42,662 bases of DNA from Halobacteriales archaeon QS_1_68_20 (GCA_003021085.1 PXRE01000023.1:65814-108475); one strand, 5' to 3'. Counted from the stretch's first letter, positions 24,842 to 33,718 are shown. The notes: generated from the sequence alone by a model not told the origin. A program made the numbers and translations.

Positions 24842-26191
24842 CTACGCCTTCTTCGCGCGTGGAGCGTCGTCCGCCTCGTCGACGACGCCCGCGGCGCGGT
24901 CCGCGGCCGCGAACCCGGCCTCGATGCCGCCGTTGAGGCTCCGCTCGGGGTACTGGGCGCGACTGGCCATCCCGGCGTAGTAGACGCCCTCCGCGACCGA
25001 CGCCGAGAGGTCGTAGGGCACGACCTGCTCCAGGTACCCCGTCTCGTAGATGGGCGCCGTCCGGGGGTTGCGCGCCGTCTGCACCCAGTTCACGGCGTCG
25101 GGATCGAAGTCCGGGAACAGGTCCGCGATGCCCTCCTGCCAGTGAGCCTCGACCTCGTCGTCGCTCATCTGCCAGCGGTCCTCGCCAGGGTCCTGGACGT
25201 AACTGGCGGTGTAGTAGAGGTGTTCGCCGCCGTAGCGCTCGGGCGGCACGAAGTTGGTGTGCTCGATGAACACGCCGAAGGGCGCGTCGTCGACGAGGTT
25301 TAGCCAGTACACGTCGGTCAACGATTCGTCCATCGACCACACCGAGCAGACGGTGCCCTGGAAGTCGATCTCGCACTCGTAGCCCGTCAGCGCCTCCAGA
25401 ACCGTCGGCATCGTCGCTACGACCACGCGGTCGACATCGTGGGACTCGGTCCCCCGGTCGGTCTCGGCGGTCAGCGCCGACGCCTCGCCGCCCGTGAGGT
25501 CCAGGTCGGTGACTCGCGCGCCCGTCACGACGTTCTCGCGGCCCACGGCTTCGACGAGCGCCTCGATCAGCAGGTGGAACCCGCCCTCGAAGTAGCCCAG
25601 TTGCTCGCCGCGCAGGAGGTCCCGTTCGCCGCGGAACTTCACCCGGCCCAGAAGCCACGCGGCACTGACGTCGTCCTTGCGGGAGCCGAACTTCGCGTCC
25701 AGCAGGGGTTCCCAGAAGTTCCGGTAGACGTTCTCGGTGGTTTGCTCCAGGAGGAACTCCGTGACGGGTACGTCCTCGAAGTCCTCGATGTCCGCGAAGC
25801 CGTCGGGGTCCGGCCACCCGCTACGGACGTCGATCTCCAGCACGAGCATCCCGAGTCGGAACTTGTCGTACAGCGAGAGGTGCGGGTAGGCGGCGATCTC
25901 CCAGAGTTGCTCCATCGGGTGGACGACGCCGTCGACGTAGAAGGCGTCGGTCTTGTAGCGCCACTTGACGCGGTCGCCCAGACCCAGGTCCTCGGCCAGG
26001 TCGACGATGGTCCCCTCGCTGGCCGAGAGGTGGTGGTAGAACTTCTCGATGGGGTCGCCCGCCGTCTCGTAGACCGCGGCCAGGCCCCCGAGGTCGTCGC
26101 TCGCCTCGAACACGCGGACCTCGTGGCCGTGCTGCTGCAGCCGATAGGCGGCCGCCAGCCCCGCGATACCGCCCCCGACGATCCCGATCAT
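24842..26191 (-). CDS. Protoporphyrinogen-oxidase-like flavoprotein
   Basis: The 449-residue protein opens with an FAD motif (MIGIVGGGIAGLAAAYRLQ) and EASDDLGGLAAVYE. A substrate domain includes FWEPLLDAKFG and GYFEGGFHLL, and the last FAD contact is YYAGMASRAQYPERSLNGG. This pattern is shared by the amine oxidase, UDP-galactopyranose mutase and protoporphyrinogen oxidase group. Haloarchaeal copies of this branch often sit in polysaccharide or glycosylation regions; here only an MBL gene is near. It precedes a broken permease gene on the same strand. Reaction unknown. Confidence 0.78.
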   Translation of the reverse strand: MIGIVGGGIAGLAAAYRLQQHGHEVRVFEASDDLGGLAAVYETAGDPIEKFYHHLSASEGTIVDLAEDLGLGDRVKWRYKTDAFYVDGVVHPMEQLWEIAAYPHLSLYDKFRLGMLVLEIDVRSGWPDPDGFADIEDFEDVPVTEFLLEQTTENVYRNFWEPLLDAKFGSRKDDVSAAWLLGRVKFRGERDLLRGEQLGYFEGGFHLLIEALVEAVGRENVVTGARVTDLDLTGGEASALTAETDRGTESHDVDRVVVATMPTVLEALTGYECEIDFQGTVCSVWSMDESLTDVYWLNLVDDAPFGVFIEHTNFVPPERYGGEHLYYTASYVQDPGEDRWQMSDDEVEAHWQEGIADLFPDFDPDAVNWVQTARNPRTAPIYETGYLEQVVPYDLSASVAEGVYYAGMASRAQYPERSLNGGIEAGFAAADRAAGVVDEADDAPRAKKA

Positions 26192-26200
26192 GCCCTCTCG

Positions 26201-27049
26201 TTACCGGAGCGGTGGGATGTGCCTTTTGGATGGCCCCGGAGGCGTTCCCGGTCGATCCCGGCAGGGACGACGGCGGTCCCGTTCGGATCCCGGCCAGCAG
26301 GAGTCGGACCCCGATCACCGCCAGGAGCCCGAACACCGTCGCCCGCCGGGTTCCCCGTTCGATCCGCGGCCGGACGCCCTTGCCGACGGCGACGCCGACC
26401 ACCGTCGGCACGACGAGCGCGACCGACAGCACCGCGACCTCGGCCGACGAGTAGAGGCCGACGGCGACCGCGTACCCCACGCGGACGGCGCTGATCCCGA
26501 CGAACACCATGGCGACCACCCCGACGAACGTGCTGTGGCCCAGGTCACGGCTCTCCAGGTAAGCGATCACCTGGACGCCCACGTTGGTCGCCCCGAACAA
26601 CAGGCCGGAGACCCCGCCGAGCACGACCTTCGCACTTGCGGACTCGGCCGACCCGAAGTTACGGACCACCGCCAGTCCGGGAACCGAAACCCGTCGCTGT
26701 GCGGTCGCCACGTAGGCCAGCGTCAGGACGCCGAGACCGGCGGTCAGGGGGTCCCGGGGCAACCGGTCAGCAGGGTCATCCCGGCGATGGTCCCGGCGAG
26801 CGCGGCGAGGACGTACGGCCAGAACCGGCGGGCACAGGACCGGAGTCCGTCGGCGTCCAATTCCCCCAGCAGCGAGACGTTCGTCGAGAGGATCGGAACC
26901 AGCATCACGACGACGGCGACGGCCGGCGCCAGGAGGGTCGCCAGCGCCATCGTCCCGACCAGCGCGAGGCCGAACCCGGCCACGCCGGTCACGACCCCCG
27001 CCACGAGCAACGTGACGACGGCGAACGCACCCGTCAGTTCCCTCAGCAC
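26201..27049 (-). pseudogene. TSUP (TauE/SafE) permease, frameshifted
   Basis: From ATG 27049 the frame encodes TM segments such as FAVVTLLVAGVVTGVAGFG and LAALAGTIAGMTLL, then stops at 26744. The adjacent frame picks up exactly there (DPLTAGLGVLTLAYV, then VRNFGSAESASAKVVLGGVS) with the remaining TM helices to about 26275. Loss of one base near 26762 explains the break. The second frame then runs on with no stop into the FAD gene, whereas a TAA in the original frame lies at 26201-26203, so a second event near the end is likely. The family exports sulphite or other organosulphur anions. Real decay or sequence error. Confidence 0.65.
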
Positions 27050-27133
27050 ACGACCCCGGGAACGGCCGGCCCCCGGATAACCGTTGGGCCGTCGCGTACG
27101 GCCGCCACCACACCGGCCACGGGCAGCCCCGTC

Positions 27134-27424
27134 CTACCGGGACCGGTCGCCGCCTCGTCGTCGGATCTCGAACCCGCGTTCCAGCGGTGCGTCCAGGAGC
27201 GGGTGGCGGGCGCCACGGGCCGCGACGGACCTGGCGCGCTCGACGAACGCCTCCCACTCGTTCGCACAGTCGCGGTGGAGCAACTGGTCGGGTGCCTGCC
27301 GGCGGCGTGGGCTGACGACCACGAGGTCGCGGTCGTCGTCCAGGCCGGTCCCACACCAGGGGCAGGATTCGCCGCACTGCTCCCGAACCTCGGGCATGGT
27401 TTGTGCTGGGGCGGACACCGCCAT
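27134..27424 (-). CDS. Small CPWC zinc-binding protein
   Basis: This 96-residue frame begins MAVSAPAQTM and contains CGESCPWCGTG near residues 17-27, with a second metal pair HRDCANEW around 50-56. That would give a treble-clef or zinc-ribbon finger, with a basic C-terminal tail (RRRGGDRSR). Two Met codons (27424, 27397) are possible starts; the second gives 87 residues and may be more likely. A real gene is supported by paired Cys motifs in one frame. It is divergent from thrB, with a 66-base gap containing TTTTTGCC. Confidence 0.6.
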   Translation of the reverse strand: MAVSAPAQTMPEVREQCGESCPWCGTGLDDDRDLVVVSPRRRQAPDQLLHRDCANEWEAFVERARSVAARGARHPLLDAPLERGFEIRRRGGDRSR

Positions 27425-27490
27425 GGTTATGCGGCACCTTCCCGTCGTCGCTCGCCAGATTTTTGCCCCCTCGCGGCCGACTCGGACGGC

Positions 27491-28372
27491 ATGGTCACGG
27501 TCCGTGCCCCGGCGACGACGGCCAACATGGGTAGCGGGTACGACGTCTTCGGCGCGGCGCTGACCCGCCCGGCTGACTTGGTGCGGGTCGAACGGGCCGC
27601 GGAGACGACCATCGAGGTGACCGGCACGGGCAGTCGGTACGTCCCCGAGGACCCCGCGGACAACACCGCGGGCGTCGTCGCGGCCGAGCTCGACGCGCCA
27701 GCGCACGTCCGCGTGAACAAGGGCGTCCGTCCCTCCTCGGGCCTGGGGTCGTCGGCCGCCTCCGCCGCCGGGGCCGCGCTCGCGCTGAACGAACTCTACG
27801 ACCTGGGCTACGACCGCGAGCAACTGGTCGCGGTGGCCGCCGCGGGCGAGGCGGCCGTCGCCGGCGACGCCCACCGCGACAACGTCGCGCCGGCCCTGCT
27901 GGGCGGGTTCACGGCAGCGGGGGACGAACTCGTACAGGTCGACGCCGAGGTGCCGCTGGTCGCGTGCCTGCCGGAGACCGTCGTCTCGACCCGGGACGCC
28001 CGCGAGGTGGTCCCCGAGAGCGCCAGCGTCGAGGACCTCGTGGCGACCGTCGGCAACGCCGCGACGCTGGTCGCCGGGACGTTCCGGGACGACCCCGCGC
28101 TGGTCGGCGCGGGCATGGACGACCCCGTGGTGACGCCGGCGCGCGCGGCGTTGATCGACGGCTACGAGGCCGCACGCGAGGCGGCGCTGGCGGCGGGCGC
28201 CACCGGCGTCACCGTCAGCGGGTCCGGACCGACGGTCGTCGCCGCCTGCTACCCCGAGGACCGGCGGGCGGTCGCCAGCGCGATGGTCGACGCCTTCGTG
28301 GACGCCGACGTCCGGGCCCGGGCCTACCAGACGGCCGTCGGTCCCGGCGCCCGGGTCCTCGACGGGCGATGA
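27491..28372 (+). CDS. thrB: Homoserine kinase
   Basis: The 293-residue GHMP kinase opens VTVRAPATTANMGSGYDVFG, where homoserine kinases have ATxANxGxGFDxxG. The phosphate loop PSSGLGSSAASAAG lies at about 80-93, and the third GHMP motif GVTVSGSGPTVVA near 240. It phosphorylates L-homoserine in threonine synthesis. Tyr replaces Phe in the first motif. The ATG at 27491 is chosen as the first residue of the first strand; the open frame continues far upstream in low-complexity sequence. It overlaps the next gene by four bases (ATGA). No threonine synthase gene is adjacent. Confidence 0.92.
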   Translation: MVTVRAPATTANMGSGYDVFGAALTRPADLVRVERAAETTIEVTGTGSRYVPEDPADNTAGVVAAELDAPAHVRVNKGVRPSSGLGSSAASAAGAALALNELYDLGYDREQLVAVAAAGEAAVAGDAHRDNVAPALLGGFTAAGDELVQVDAEVPLVACLPETVVSTRDAREVVPESASVEDLVATVGNAATLVAGTFRDDPALVGAGMDDPVVTPARAALIDGYEAAREAALAAGATGVTVSGSGPTVVAACYPEDRRAVASAMVDAFVDADVRARAYQTAVGPGARVLDGR

Positions 28373-28746
28373 CCGGGGGTTCGCGGAGCGCCGGCTCACA
28401 GACCGACGGACTGTCCGACGAACTCCGCGACGGTGCCCTGGCGGCGACGGTGCTGGCCGTCGTCGTCGTGGTCGGCGTCGCCGTCGACGCTCGCGTCGCC
28501 CCCGTCGCCGCGGCGCTCGGGGCGGTCGGGACCGTCCTGCTGGAGGTACTGCTCCTGCGCTACCGACGGCCCGTCAGGCGCGCATGGCGACGGTCCGGGG
28601 TCAGGGTCGGCGCTACGCTCGGCGGGGTCGCACTCGTGGTGGTGGTCGCCCTGACGGTACCCGACGCCGGCCTGTCGGCTCTCGCGGGGGGATTGTCGAC
28701 GTACCTGATAATGATACTAGTCGTGGCTACGCGGTCCCGCGGGTGA
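28369..28746 (+). CDS. Small membrane protein coupled to thrB
   Basis: The 125-residue protein has two clear hydrophobic regions: ALAATVLAVVVVVGVAVDA with VAAALGAVGTVLLEVLLLR (a hairpin), then after a basic loop (RRPVRRAWRRSGVRVG) VALVVVVALTVPDAGLSAL and a last TM (YLIMILVVAT). The start ATG overlaps the thrB stop (ATGA), so translation is coupled. No family is recognised and nothing links it to threonine metabolism besides position. Confidence 0.68.
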   Translation: MTGGSRSAGSQTDGLSDELRDGALAATVLAVVVVVGVAVDARVAPVAAALGAVGTVLLEVLLLRYRRPVRRAWRRSGVRVGATLGGVALVVVVALTVPDAGLSALAGGLSTYLIMILVVATRSRG

Positions 28747-28766
28747 CTCCGGGTGACCGCATCGGT

Positions 28767-29045
28767 CTACGCGTGTTCCCACTCGCCGGGGGCCGTGAGG
28801 GGCAGGTCCCGCTGGTCGTCGACGCGCTGGCCGGCCGGGTGTGATTCGAGTTCGACCGCCTCGGGCAACTCCGACTCCGGGACGGGAGTCAACGCGAGCA
28901 GGTCGCCGTCGGGGGTCTGCACCCACTCGCGGCCGGTGTCGGGGTCCCAGGCGCAGGGCTTCCACGTCTCGGACTCCAGGCGTTCCCACAGCTGCACGGC
29001 CGTGTAGTACCGCCCGTCGGAGCCCTCGTAGACGCAGTCAGACAT
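28767..29045 (-). CDS. Small acidic hypothetical protein
   Basis: The 92-residue protein starts MSDCVYEGSDGRYYTAVQLWE, followed by WKPCAWDPDTGREWVQTPDGD, a beta-rich, Trp-containing segment with two Cys, and a charged tail. It has no TM or signal peptide and no known motif. Its order and composition are typical of conserved haloarchaeal small proteins. It is convergent with the thrB operon, and transcription probably begins either near 29070 or from the A/T element near 29225. Confidence 0.6.
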   Translation of the reverse strand: MSDCVYEGSDGRYYTAVQLWERLESETWKPCAWDPDTGREWVQTPDGDLLALTPVPESELPEAVELESHPAGQRVDDQRDLPLTAPGEWEHA

Positions 29046-29225
29046 GCGTCGGGCACCCCTCCGTCGACTCGTCGCGCCGGCTCTGCCGACGGTTCCGGGT
29101 ACTCGACGGTCGCTTCCGGAACGCGTTCGGAGCGGACGCGGCCGTCGCCTGCTCCTCGCGACCGCGCTCGCTGGCCCCTCGCCGGTTCCACGTGCGGATC
29201 ATTACAGTTTCTCACGCGACTACCT

Positions 29226-29262
29226 TCAATAAATAATTAGTGGGTAGTCTCTCGCCGAGAGA
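29226..29262. promoter_or_regulatory. A/T element plus palindrome in a gene-poor gap
   Basis: In the 349-base gap 29046-29394, TTCAATAAATAATTAG (29225-29240) is an unusually A/T-rich TATA-like stretch. Immediately after it is the perfect inverted repeat TCTCTCG-C-CGAGAGA (29248-29262). Read rightwards, a transcript from about 29255 would run to 29394, facing the pdxS end, with no ORF but GC-rich pairing potential. Read leftwards it would give the small gene a leader of about 180 bases. The rest of the gap shows nothing else. Confidence 0.4.
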
Positions 29263-29394
29263 ACGCGCGGAGAGTTGAAGCGAAACTCCGTCCCAGGGGC
29301 GCCTACGAGGGGGCGGACCAGGAGCCGGAACCGCAAGACGTGACGGCGGTGAACCGCCGGGCGCGCGCGACGGCCACCGGGTCGGTCCCGGGAC

Positions 29395-30303
29395 TCAGAC
29401 GCCGCGGCCCTGCAGCTTCTCCTCCTCGGGAAGGTCGGCGTTGGCGTCGCCTTTCATCCCCTTGCCGAGGTTCGAGGCGACGTGGGCCAGTTCCTCGGGG
29501 TCGTCCCAGTTGTTAACCGCCTCGACGATGGCCTCGGCCATGGCGGGCGGGTTCTCGGCGCCGAAGATGCCCGACCCGACGAAGATGCCGTCACAGCCGT
29601 GGTGCATCATCAGCGCGGCGTCCGCGGGGGTCGCGATGCCGCCCGCGGCGAAGTTGACGACCGGGAGGCGGCCGCGCTCGGCCGTGTCGTGGACCGGTTC
29701 GGCGGGCGCCTCGTGTTCGCGCGCCCACCGCTCGCGTTCCTCGCGGTTCATCCCCTGCAGTTCGCGGATTGCGCCCTTGATCGTCCGCTGGTGGTGGACA
29801 GCCTGGTTGACGTCGCCGGTGCCGGCCTCGCCCTTCGTGCGGATCATCGCGGCGCCCTCGTCGATGCGGCGCAGGGCTTCCCCCAGATCCCGGGCGCCAC
29901 AGACGAACGGCGCGGTGAACTCGCGCTTGTCGATGTGGTACTGGTCGTCGGCCGGGGTCAGCACCTCGGACTCGTCGATCATGTCGACGCCGACCGCTTC
30001 CAGGATCTCGGCCTCCTTGGTGTGGCCGATGCGGGCCTTGCCCATCACCGGGATGGAGACGGCGTCGACGATCTCGGCCACGTCGGCCGGGTCGGCCATG
30101 CGGGCGACGCCGCCGCGCTTGCGGATGTCCGCCGGGACCGCCTCCAGGGCCATGACGGCGACTGCACCGGCGTCCTCCGCGATGCGCGCCTGCTCGGGGT
30201 TCACCACGTCCATGATGACCCCGCCCTTCTGCATCCGCGCGAACCCCCGCTTTACCAGGTCCGTACCCCGCTGTAAGTCCTCCAGGTCGGTCTCCTCGGA
30301 CAT
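29395..30303 (-). CDS. pdxS: Pyridoxal 5'-phosphate synthase subunit PdxS
   Basis: The 302-residue barrel enzyme contains [16 protein letters not shown] and [11 protein letters not shown], where K89 is the lysine that binds the pentose phosphate. Other hallmarks are [13 protein letters not shown] and the phosphate loop in [15 protein letters not shown] and GIFVGSGIF. With glutaminase PdxT it makes PLP from ribose-5-phosphate, glyceraldehyde-3-phosphate and ammonia. pdxT is not in this window. The ATG at 30303 gives the standard start, with ATTAAT about 25 bases upstream on the minus strand. Length is normal. Confidence 0.95.
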   Translation of the reverse strand: MSEETDLEDLQRGTDLVKRGFARMQKGGVIMDVVNPEQARIAEDAGAVAVMALEAVPADIRKRGGVARMADPADVAEIVDAVSIPVMGKARIGHTKEAEILEAVGVDMIDESEVLTPADDQYHIDKREFTAPFVCGARDLGEALRRIDEGAAMIRTKGEAGTGDVNQAVHHQRTIKGAIRELQGMNREERERWAREHEAPAEPVHDTAERGRLPVVNFAAGGIATPADAALMMHHGCDGIFVGSGIFGAENPPAMAEAIVEAVNNWDDPEELAHVASNLGKGMKGDANADLPEEEKLQGRGV

Positions 30304-30384
30304 GACTCGCGGTTCCACCGCGACGGATTAATGCGTACCGATCCATGCAGGACCGGTTGGAGACGTCGCTTCGATCCAGGCGTG

Positions 30385-30691
30385 AAACGTTTCCAGACGC
30401 GTGTCTGGCCGCCCAGAAACGGTTTCTTGACTCTGCCACCGACGTTTTGCTCTCGTCCGACCAATCCACCGCTGGCGCGCGCTGGTGTCCCCGTGAGCCT
30501 GCGAACGGGGGCTCGCCAGCGCTTGCTCTGGCGGCGAGCGTGCCGAGCCCCGGCGAGGCCGCGAACCATAGCCGCGCGAGGTCCCCGCGAGCGTGCGGGC
30601 GGGGGCTCGTCAGAGCTCGCTCTGACGGTGGACGAGTAACGCAAGGAGTGCCCGGAGGGCACGATTGAGTAACGCAGTCGGCTGGGGAGGC
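30385..30691. repeat. Repeat cluster: duplicated two-hairpin module
   Basis: The 457-base gap between pdxS and the Hsp20 gene contains a CCAGAC/GTCTGG stem near 30391-30406 and two tandem copies of the module found at 4845-4910: one diverged (about 30485-30541) and one closer (30574-30636). The GCAGTCGGCTGGGGAGGC tail (30674-30691) ends the block. After it, 30694-30760 carries a short frame reading WEAERRAEQRRREVEAEL, which may be the remains of a gene end. No gene is called here. Confidence 0.65.
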
Positions 30692-30760
30692 GTGTGGGAG
30701 GCCGAGCGCCGTGCCGAACAGCGCCGCCGGGAGGTCGAGGCCGAACTCGTCGGGACCTGA

Positions 30761-31273
30761 TTACGGTGCGTCGCCCGCCGGGCCGCCGGGCGCACTCCCG
30801 GCGTCGTCCGACGATCCGGCCGACGCGTCCGATCTGCCCGCCTCGTCCGGTTCGACCGCGTCGCCCGGTTCGACGTGGGGGTCCTCGGGAGCTTTCTCGT
30901 GAACGCCCTTCGGGAGCCTGATCTCCAGGGTCCCGTCCTCGCGGAGGGTCGCCTTCGCCGCGTCCGGCTGGACGACGGCGTCGTCGGGAAGGTCCATTCG
31001 GCCGTCCAGCGCCATCCCGCGGCCGGGGAAGCGCATCTCGTACCCCTCGTAGAAGTCCCGGAAGCGGTCGACGCGGACGAGCACGGCCCCGTCGACGTAC
31101 CGGACCTGGACGTCCGTGGAGGCGGCCCCGGGAACGTCGAAGACGACGAGGTAGGCGTCGTCGCTCTCCAGCAGGTCCGCCGAGAGGTCCGTCGCCTCGT
31201 GGAACTGGCTCCAGACGCGGCCGGCCCGTTCCATCACCGAGCGGCCGACTGCCATGCCCACGTCCCGGATCAT
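30761..31273 (-). CDS. Hsp20/alpha-crystallin small chaperone
   Basis: The 170-residue protein has a short N-terminal helix region, then an alpha-crystallin domain at about 30-120: DAYLVVFDVPGAASTDVQV, VRYVDGAVLVRV, MALDGRMDLPDDAV and the edge-strand motif LEIRLPKG (I-x-I/L type). A long acidic, disordered tail (120-170) is haloarchaeal in style. It is an ATP-independent holdase. Its ATG overlaps the stop of the upstream zinc ribbon gene (four bases, ATGA), so both are coupled. The family's usual ALxNGVLxI is changed to ATLREDGTLEI. Confidence 0.88.
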   Translation of the reverse strand: MIRDVGMAVGRSVMERAGRVWSQFHEATDLSADLLESDDAYLVVFDVPGAASTDVQVRYVDGAVLVRVDRFRDFYEGYEMRFPGRGMALDGRMDLPDDAVVQPDAAKATLREDGTLEIRLPKGVHEKAPEDPHVEPGDAVEPDEAGRSDASAGSSDDAGSAPGGPAGDAP

Positions 31274-31425
31274 ACCTCGATCTCCTCCAGGTCCGACTCC
31301 CGGCAGTACGGACAGACGAGGTCGGCGACGCCGGGGTCGTCGGGTACCTCGTATGTGTAGTGGTTCTCGAACATGTCCAGCTCGCAGTCCGCGTTCGTAC
31401 ACTTGACCTCCATCGTCCGGGGCAT
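31270..31425 (-). CDS. 51-residue zinc ribbon protein coupled to Hsp20
   Basis: This short gene encodes MPRTMEVKCTNADCELDMF and then VADLVCPYCRESDLEEIEV. C9 and C14 form a C-x4-C pair and CPYC a C-x2-C pair, giving a small zinc ribbon with an aromatic NHYTYEV hairpin between them. I recall a haloarchaeal family of this kind (DUF7559-type), though not securely. It has a GC-rich upstream gap of 143 bases containing AATATAAG at 31450-31457, a suitable TATA about 25 bases before the start. Its stop overlaps the Hsp20 start. A shared stress or proteostasis role is inference. Confidence 0.78.
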   Translation of the reverse strand: MPRTMEVKCTNADCELDMFENHYTYEVPDDPGVADLVCPYCRESDLEEIEV

Positions 31426-31568
31426 GTCCGAAGCTAGGCACCGGGGAGCAATATAAGCGGCGGGGCGGGTCGCCCGCGAGGTTCCGGTGGGTACCGTCGA
31501 CCGGCGGGAGACCGGTGAGAGCCACCACCCGGCGGTGGGCTAAGGGACGGCGACCGCCTCCTCGACAC

Positions 31569-31760
31569 GTGAGCGACGAGTACGGCACGGTCGTCCGGAC
31601 GGCCCTCCCGGACGCCCACCGGCGATTGCGGGCGTTGCTCCGGGACTACTTCGCGTTCGCCGACGAACTGGCGGTCGAGCACTTCGAGGAACTGTCCGGC
31701 ATCGACGTCGAGGAGGCGGTGGAGTCGGACCTCCAGCGACTGGCGACCGCCGACGTCTAA
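31569..31760 (+). CDS. 63-residue helical protein
   Basis: Starting at GTG 31569, the frame gives SDEYGTVVRTALPDAHRRL, then LRDYFAFADELAVEHFEEL and GIDVEEAVESDLQRLA, which is almost entirely amphipathic helix with strong acidic bias. The product looks like a small haloarchaeal helical protein. GTG is preferred over an upstream ATG at 31515, whose leader (RATTRRWAKGRRPP) is basic and unlike the rest. It is divergent from the Hsp20 operon. Function unknown. Confidence 0.6.
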   Translation: MSDEYGTVVRTALPDAHRRLRALLRDYFAFADELAVEHFEELSGIDVEEAVESDLQRLATADV

Positions 31761-31857
31761 CGACGGGATCACCTTACTATTATTCTATATCATTTAGACC
31801 GAATTATTAGGAAGTTTTAAAAAATTTTATTCTCGATTGGGAGCATTCATTTCACGC

Positions 31858-32663
31858 ATGCCCTCCAGGAGAGAACTCCTCGAACTGGCAGGAGGTACCG
31901 CTTCGCTCGCAACCGTGCCGGTCACCGGCGTCTTCGGCATGCCCGGAGGAACGACCGACGGTTCAAACGGCTCGTCGACACCGCGAACACGATCAAGGTG
32001 GAGACCGGCGACATCGACCTGGCTCACGAATTCCTGCGGAACAACGGCGTCGGCGTCGCCTCGAAGCGGGTGACCTACCAGGTCGGCGACGGCCCGTCGA
32101 CGAACAGTTTCGACAGAGACGACCTCGACATCACCCTCGACCTGTACTACGGCCTCTGTACCGGGGGTTCCGGCACGTACTACGCGTCGATCAACTGGTA
32201 CTACGACTGGGCGCTGGGTGACAACGGGGACGACCCCAACGACGTCGCCGCGATCCACTACGACAAGAACTGGTGGAACACCGACGGTGACTCGGTGTCG
32301 GAGGCGATCGACACCAGCGACTACGTCGAGTACGCCGATGGCTCCTACGGGGGTGAAGGTCCCGGCTTCACGGTCGACGACCAGGGTGCCGACTGGGCGG
32401 GCGACGAGGACGACTACTTCTACGGCGGCGTGTACCTCAACGAGATCGGCGACTACAGCGGGTCCCAGCGCGCGGTCCTGGGCGAGTACCAGCACAACTG
32501 GACCGAAGAGAGCACCAGCATCTCCTCGGTGTCGGTGTCCTATCCCGCCGGGATTTCGGTGTCGTTCACCAACGAGGAAGTCACGAAAAGCTGGAAGACC
32601 GACACCGAACAGGACGGCGACACCTGGTTAGAGGTGTACCAGAAAGACGCCAGCGGGTGCTGA
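31858..32663 (+). pseudogene. Tat-exported protein with one frameshift
   Basis: The frame from ATG 31858 starts MPSRRELLELAGGTASLATV, a Tat-type signal with twin Arg. It then leaves the coding phase near 31950-31960 and stops at 32073. The adjacent frame takes over (RFKRLVDTANTIK, then VETGDIDLAHEFLRNNGVG) and continues to 32663, ending in DASGC. The total length is one base short of a whole number of codons, so a single deletion explains it. The mature part is rich in Tyr, Asp and Trp (YYASINWYYDWALGD) and looks intact. An A/T-rich promoter tract lies at 31770-31830. Unknown family; repair by checking reads. Confidence 0.7.
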
Positions 32664-32800
32664 GACGACTTCTTCCTCCCGTATTCGGCCGTTTTCGACC
32701 GTCGCTGACGTGGCCCAGACGCAGTACCGGCGCCCGGGGTCGTGAACACCGCCTTGCGCGGCGTCCCCGGGACCCCCGGGCTGATCCACTGCGTCGCGGA

Positions 32801-33718
32801 TCAATCCGCGAACCGGAACGGCCACAGGCCGAGTTCGACCTCCGCGGTCGGGATCCAGCCCTCGGTGACGACCACGCGGTCCTCGACCCGGTGGGCGACG
32901 TCCTCGACGCGCTGGTTGGTATCGTCGGTGAAGAACTCGGCGTCGGTCATGGCGTCCGGCACGTCGTCGGTCGACTCGTACACGAGCACGTTCGTGATCG
33001 CGGTTCGCTCCCCCTCGATGGTCTGTGCGAACCCCTCGGCGGGCCACCCGTCGTCGTCACGCACCTTCAGGAACGCGTACGTCGCGGGGAAGAGGTGGTC
33101 GACCAGCGTCGCGGCCGAATCCTTCCGTTCCTGCAACCGTGCCACCCGCCCGTCGCTGGCGTCGATGGCTACCTCCAGCGGTGCCAGCGAGTTCGCGGCC
33201 GTCGCCCAGAGCAACCGGCCCTCGCCGACGCCGGCCACCTCCGACCCGCCCTCGTAGAGGTCGAATCCACGGTACTCGTCCGCCCGCTGGAACGACGGCG
33301 AGCGCAGGGCCTCGACCTTCGAGCGGAGCGCCGGGGCGTCCAGCGGCCCACCCGTGGCGGCGAACGCAGGGACGTGCAACAGGGCGTCGCCAGCACCGAG
33401 GAACCAGTCGACGTCCGCCGGGTCGAGTCCCAGGTCGTTCTGGCTCCCGACGAACAGGTGCTCGCGGAACCGCTCGACCGAACTCTCGGTCAGCGTCCCC
33501 TCGTGGTCGAAGGCGGGCGACGGTTCGGCGTACCGGACCAGGTACTGGGTCCAGTCGCCGAACTCCGAGGGGGCGTACAGCCAGTCCCACGGGGCGTCGT
33601 CGTCACCCCCGAGGAGGTCGGTACATCCGGCCAGCGACCCCGCGCCGAGGAGGCCGACGGTCCGGAGCAGGTCACGGCGGGAGGGCGCGGACCTGCGGCG
33701 GGGAGGGCGGGGCGTCAT
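32801..33718 (-). CDS. Tat lipoprotein, haloarchaeal
   Basis: The 305-residue protein has a Tat motif APSRRDLLRTVG, a hydrophobic stretch and the lipobox SLAGC, so C32 is the likely lipid anchor. The mature domain has no enzyme motif: it is a mixed alpha/beta region with DWTQYLVRYAEP and GDALLHVPAFAATGG and probably lies on the outer face of the membrane. The start at 33718 (MTPRPPRRRS) is chosen because it gives a normal short n-region; a start nine codons upstream is possible. Divergent from the radical SAM gene by 77 bases, which hold GTTTTATTCC. Confidence 0.78.
   Translation of the reverse strand: MTPRPPRRRSAPSRRDLLRTVGLLGAGSLAGCTDLLGGDDDAPWDWLYAPSEFGDWTQYLVRYAEPSPAFDHEGTLTESSVERFREHLFVGSQNDLGLDPADVDWFLGAGDALLHVPAFAATGGPLDAPALRSKVEALRSPSFQRADEYRGFDLYEGGSEVAGVGEGRLLWATAANSLAPLEVAIDASDGRVARLQERKDSAATLVDHLFPATYAFLKVRDDDGWPAEGFAQTIEGERTAITNVLVYESTDDVPDAMTDAEFFTDDTNQRVEDVAHRVEDRVVVTEGWIPTAEVELGLWPFRFAD

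Noticed and set aside
27134..28399. 421-codon minus frame opposite thrB
   Set aside because: Only its C-terminal part (from 27424) resembles a real zinc protein; the rest is thrB antisense.
30331..30668. Frames encoding ARSPRACGRGL-like sequence over the repeat
   Set aside because: Spurious translations of a dispersed non-coding repeat.
30694..30760. Short frame reading WEAERRAEQRRREVEAEL
   Set aside because: Protein-like but only about 22 residues, with no start; maybe a relic of a lost gene end.
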